Of a DNA stretch of 32,153 nucleotides, positions 31,676 to 32,153 are shown piece after piece (the stretch's first letter is position 1; every line of letters starts with the position of its first letter). Made by a program: the position numbers and the translations under genes. The stretch covers positions 1 to 32,153 of the forward strand of contig CAITHK010000014.1 of NCBI GenBank assembly GCA_903892175.1, in the 5' to 3' direction. The DNA comes from an uncultured Burkholderiales bacterium (GTDB lineage: Bacteria > Pseudomonadota > Gammaproteobacteria > Burkholderiales > Burkholderiaceae_C). Below the pieces are notes generated by a model. It saw only the letters and a list, made by a program, of their open reading frames with translations, was not told the DNA's origin and made no database searches.

Positions 31676-32153
31676 TCATGTGCCAGTTATCGTCAGCCCT
31701 TGGATGACTTGTTTGCGTGCGATTAAAAATACAAAGACCAAAGGCATGGTCAGCAAGGTCGCCCCAGCCATCAACGCACCGTAATCAGAGCCCGACTCCG
31801 CATTGGCAAAAAACATCATGCCCAAGGGTGGGGGGGCTAATTTGGTTTCGCTGATCACGATCATGGGCCAGTACAAATCGTTCCAGTGGGCCACCACTGA
31901 AAAGATAGAAAAAGCCGCGAGGGTTGATTTGTAGGAAGGCACAACAATGCGCCAAATGATGTCCAACTCACCCATGCCATCGAGCCTCGCTGCATGGATG
32001 ATGTCGTCTGGGAAAGTTTTGAAGGCCTGCCGCAATAAGAAAATTGCAAACACAGACAGAAAAAATGGCAGCATGATGGCAAAGTAAGAATTCAAGAGAC
32101 CCACAGTTGCCAGGGCGATGTAAATAGGGAGTGCGGTGACCTGAATAGGCACA
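31676..32153 (-). CDS. ABC transporter permease, UgpE/MalG type, cut by the window end
   Basis: C-terminal 158 residues of an inner-membrane permease; the start lies beyond the right edge. The EAA loop, which contacts the ATPase, is seen as HAARLDGMGELDIIWRIVVP, with flanking helices (YFAIMLPFFLSVFAIFLL, LLTMPLVFVFLIAR). It ends QGLTITGT. This is the MalG/UgpE-type second permease, so the partner permease and probably the ATPase gene should lie upstream outside the window. It runs straight into the binding-protein gene. Confidence 0.9.
   Translation of the reverse strand, partial: VPIQVTALPIYIALATVGLLNSYFAIMLPFFLSVFAIFLLRQAFKTFPDDIIHAARLDGMGELDIIWRIVVPSYKSTLAAFSIFSVVAHWNDLYWPMIVISETKLAPPPLGMMFFANAESGSDYGALMAGATLLTMPLVFVFLIARKQVIQGLTITGT

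Overview
The window looks like the chromosome of a betaproteobacterium of the order Burkholderiales, most likely a freshwater Comamonadaceae (Limnohabitans/Rhodoferax-like). The reasons are the block leuC-leuD-leuB-asd-fimV-truA-trpF-trpB-trpA-accD, which I know as a betaproteobacterial arrangement, the moderately high GC, and the style of the proteins. No tRNA, rRNA, CRISPR array, insertion sequence or phage gene was seen.

Left third (1-12.4 kb, all minus strand): leuC, leuD and leuB (leucine), then asd (aspartate family), fimV, truA, trpF, trpB, trpA, accD and lysS. Two gaps carry attenuator-like structure. Between leuB and asd there is a promoter-like -10, a 34-codon leader peptide ending in Ile-Leu-Lys-Thr-Thr-Thr-Ile-Lys-Gly, and competing hairpins with a U-tract. 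Between trpF and trpB a 9-bp stem shares its GGG with a terminator-like stem followed by six Ts.

Middle (12.5-18.7 kb): a bactofilin and a CorA-type transporter on the plus strand, ppk2 on the minus strand, and a plus-strand TRAP set made of TatT lipoprotein, DctP-type binding protein and fused DctQM. The TatT gene seems to use an ATT start codon.

Right half (18.7-32.2 kb) is dominated by phosphorus-stress functions. A PlsC/OlsA-type acyltransferase gene diverges from an overlapping operon olsB-plcP-agt, i.e. ornithine-lipid synthase, LpxH-like/PlcP-type phosphoesterase and GT4 glycosyltransferase. Next come ppk1, sixA, a small Lys/Ala-rich DNA-binding-like gene, ppx and an OprB-type porin. 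After two small orphan genes and a bidirectional terminator comes a minus-strand unit with a GpdQ-like phosphodiesterase, a family 1 binding protein and a UgpE-like permease cut by the window end.

The main integrated observation is that six promoters (ppk2, the TRAP operon, olsA, olsB-plcP-agt, ppk1 and the porin) each carry 11-bp-phased TGTCA-type direct repeats resembling PhoB boxes, usually with a -10-like hexamer about 10 nt downstream. Together this suggests a phosphate-limitation island. Phospholipids would be degraded and replaced by ornithine lipids and glycolipids, polyphosphate would be made and turned over, and organic phosphorus or lipid-like compounds would be taken up. The Pho control and the substrates are inferred, not demonstrated.
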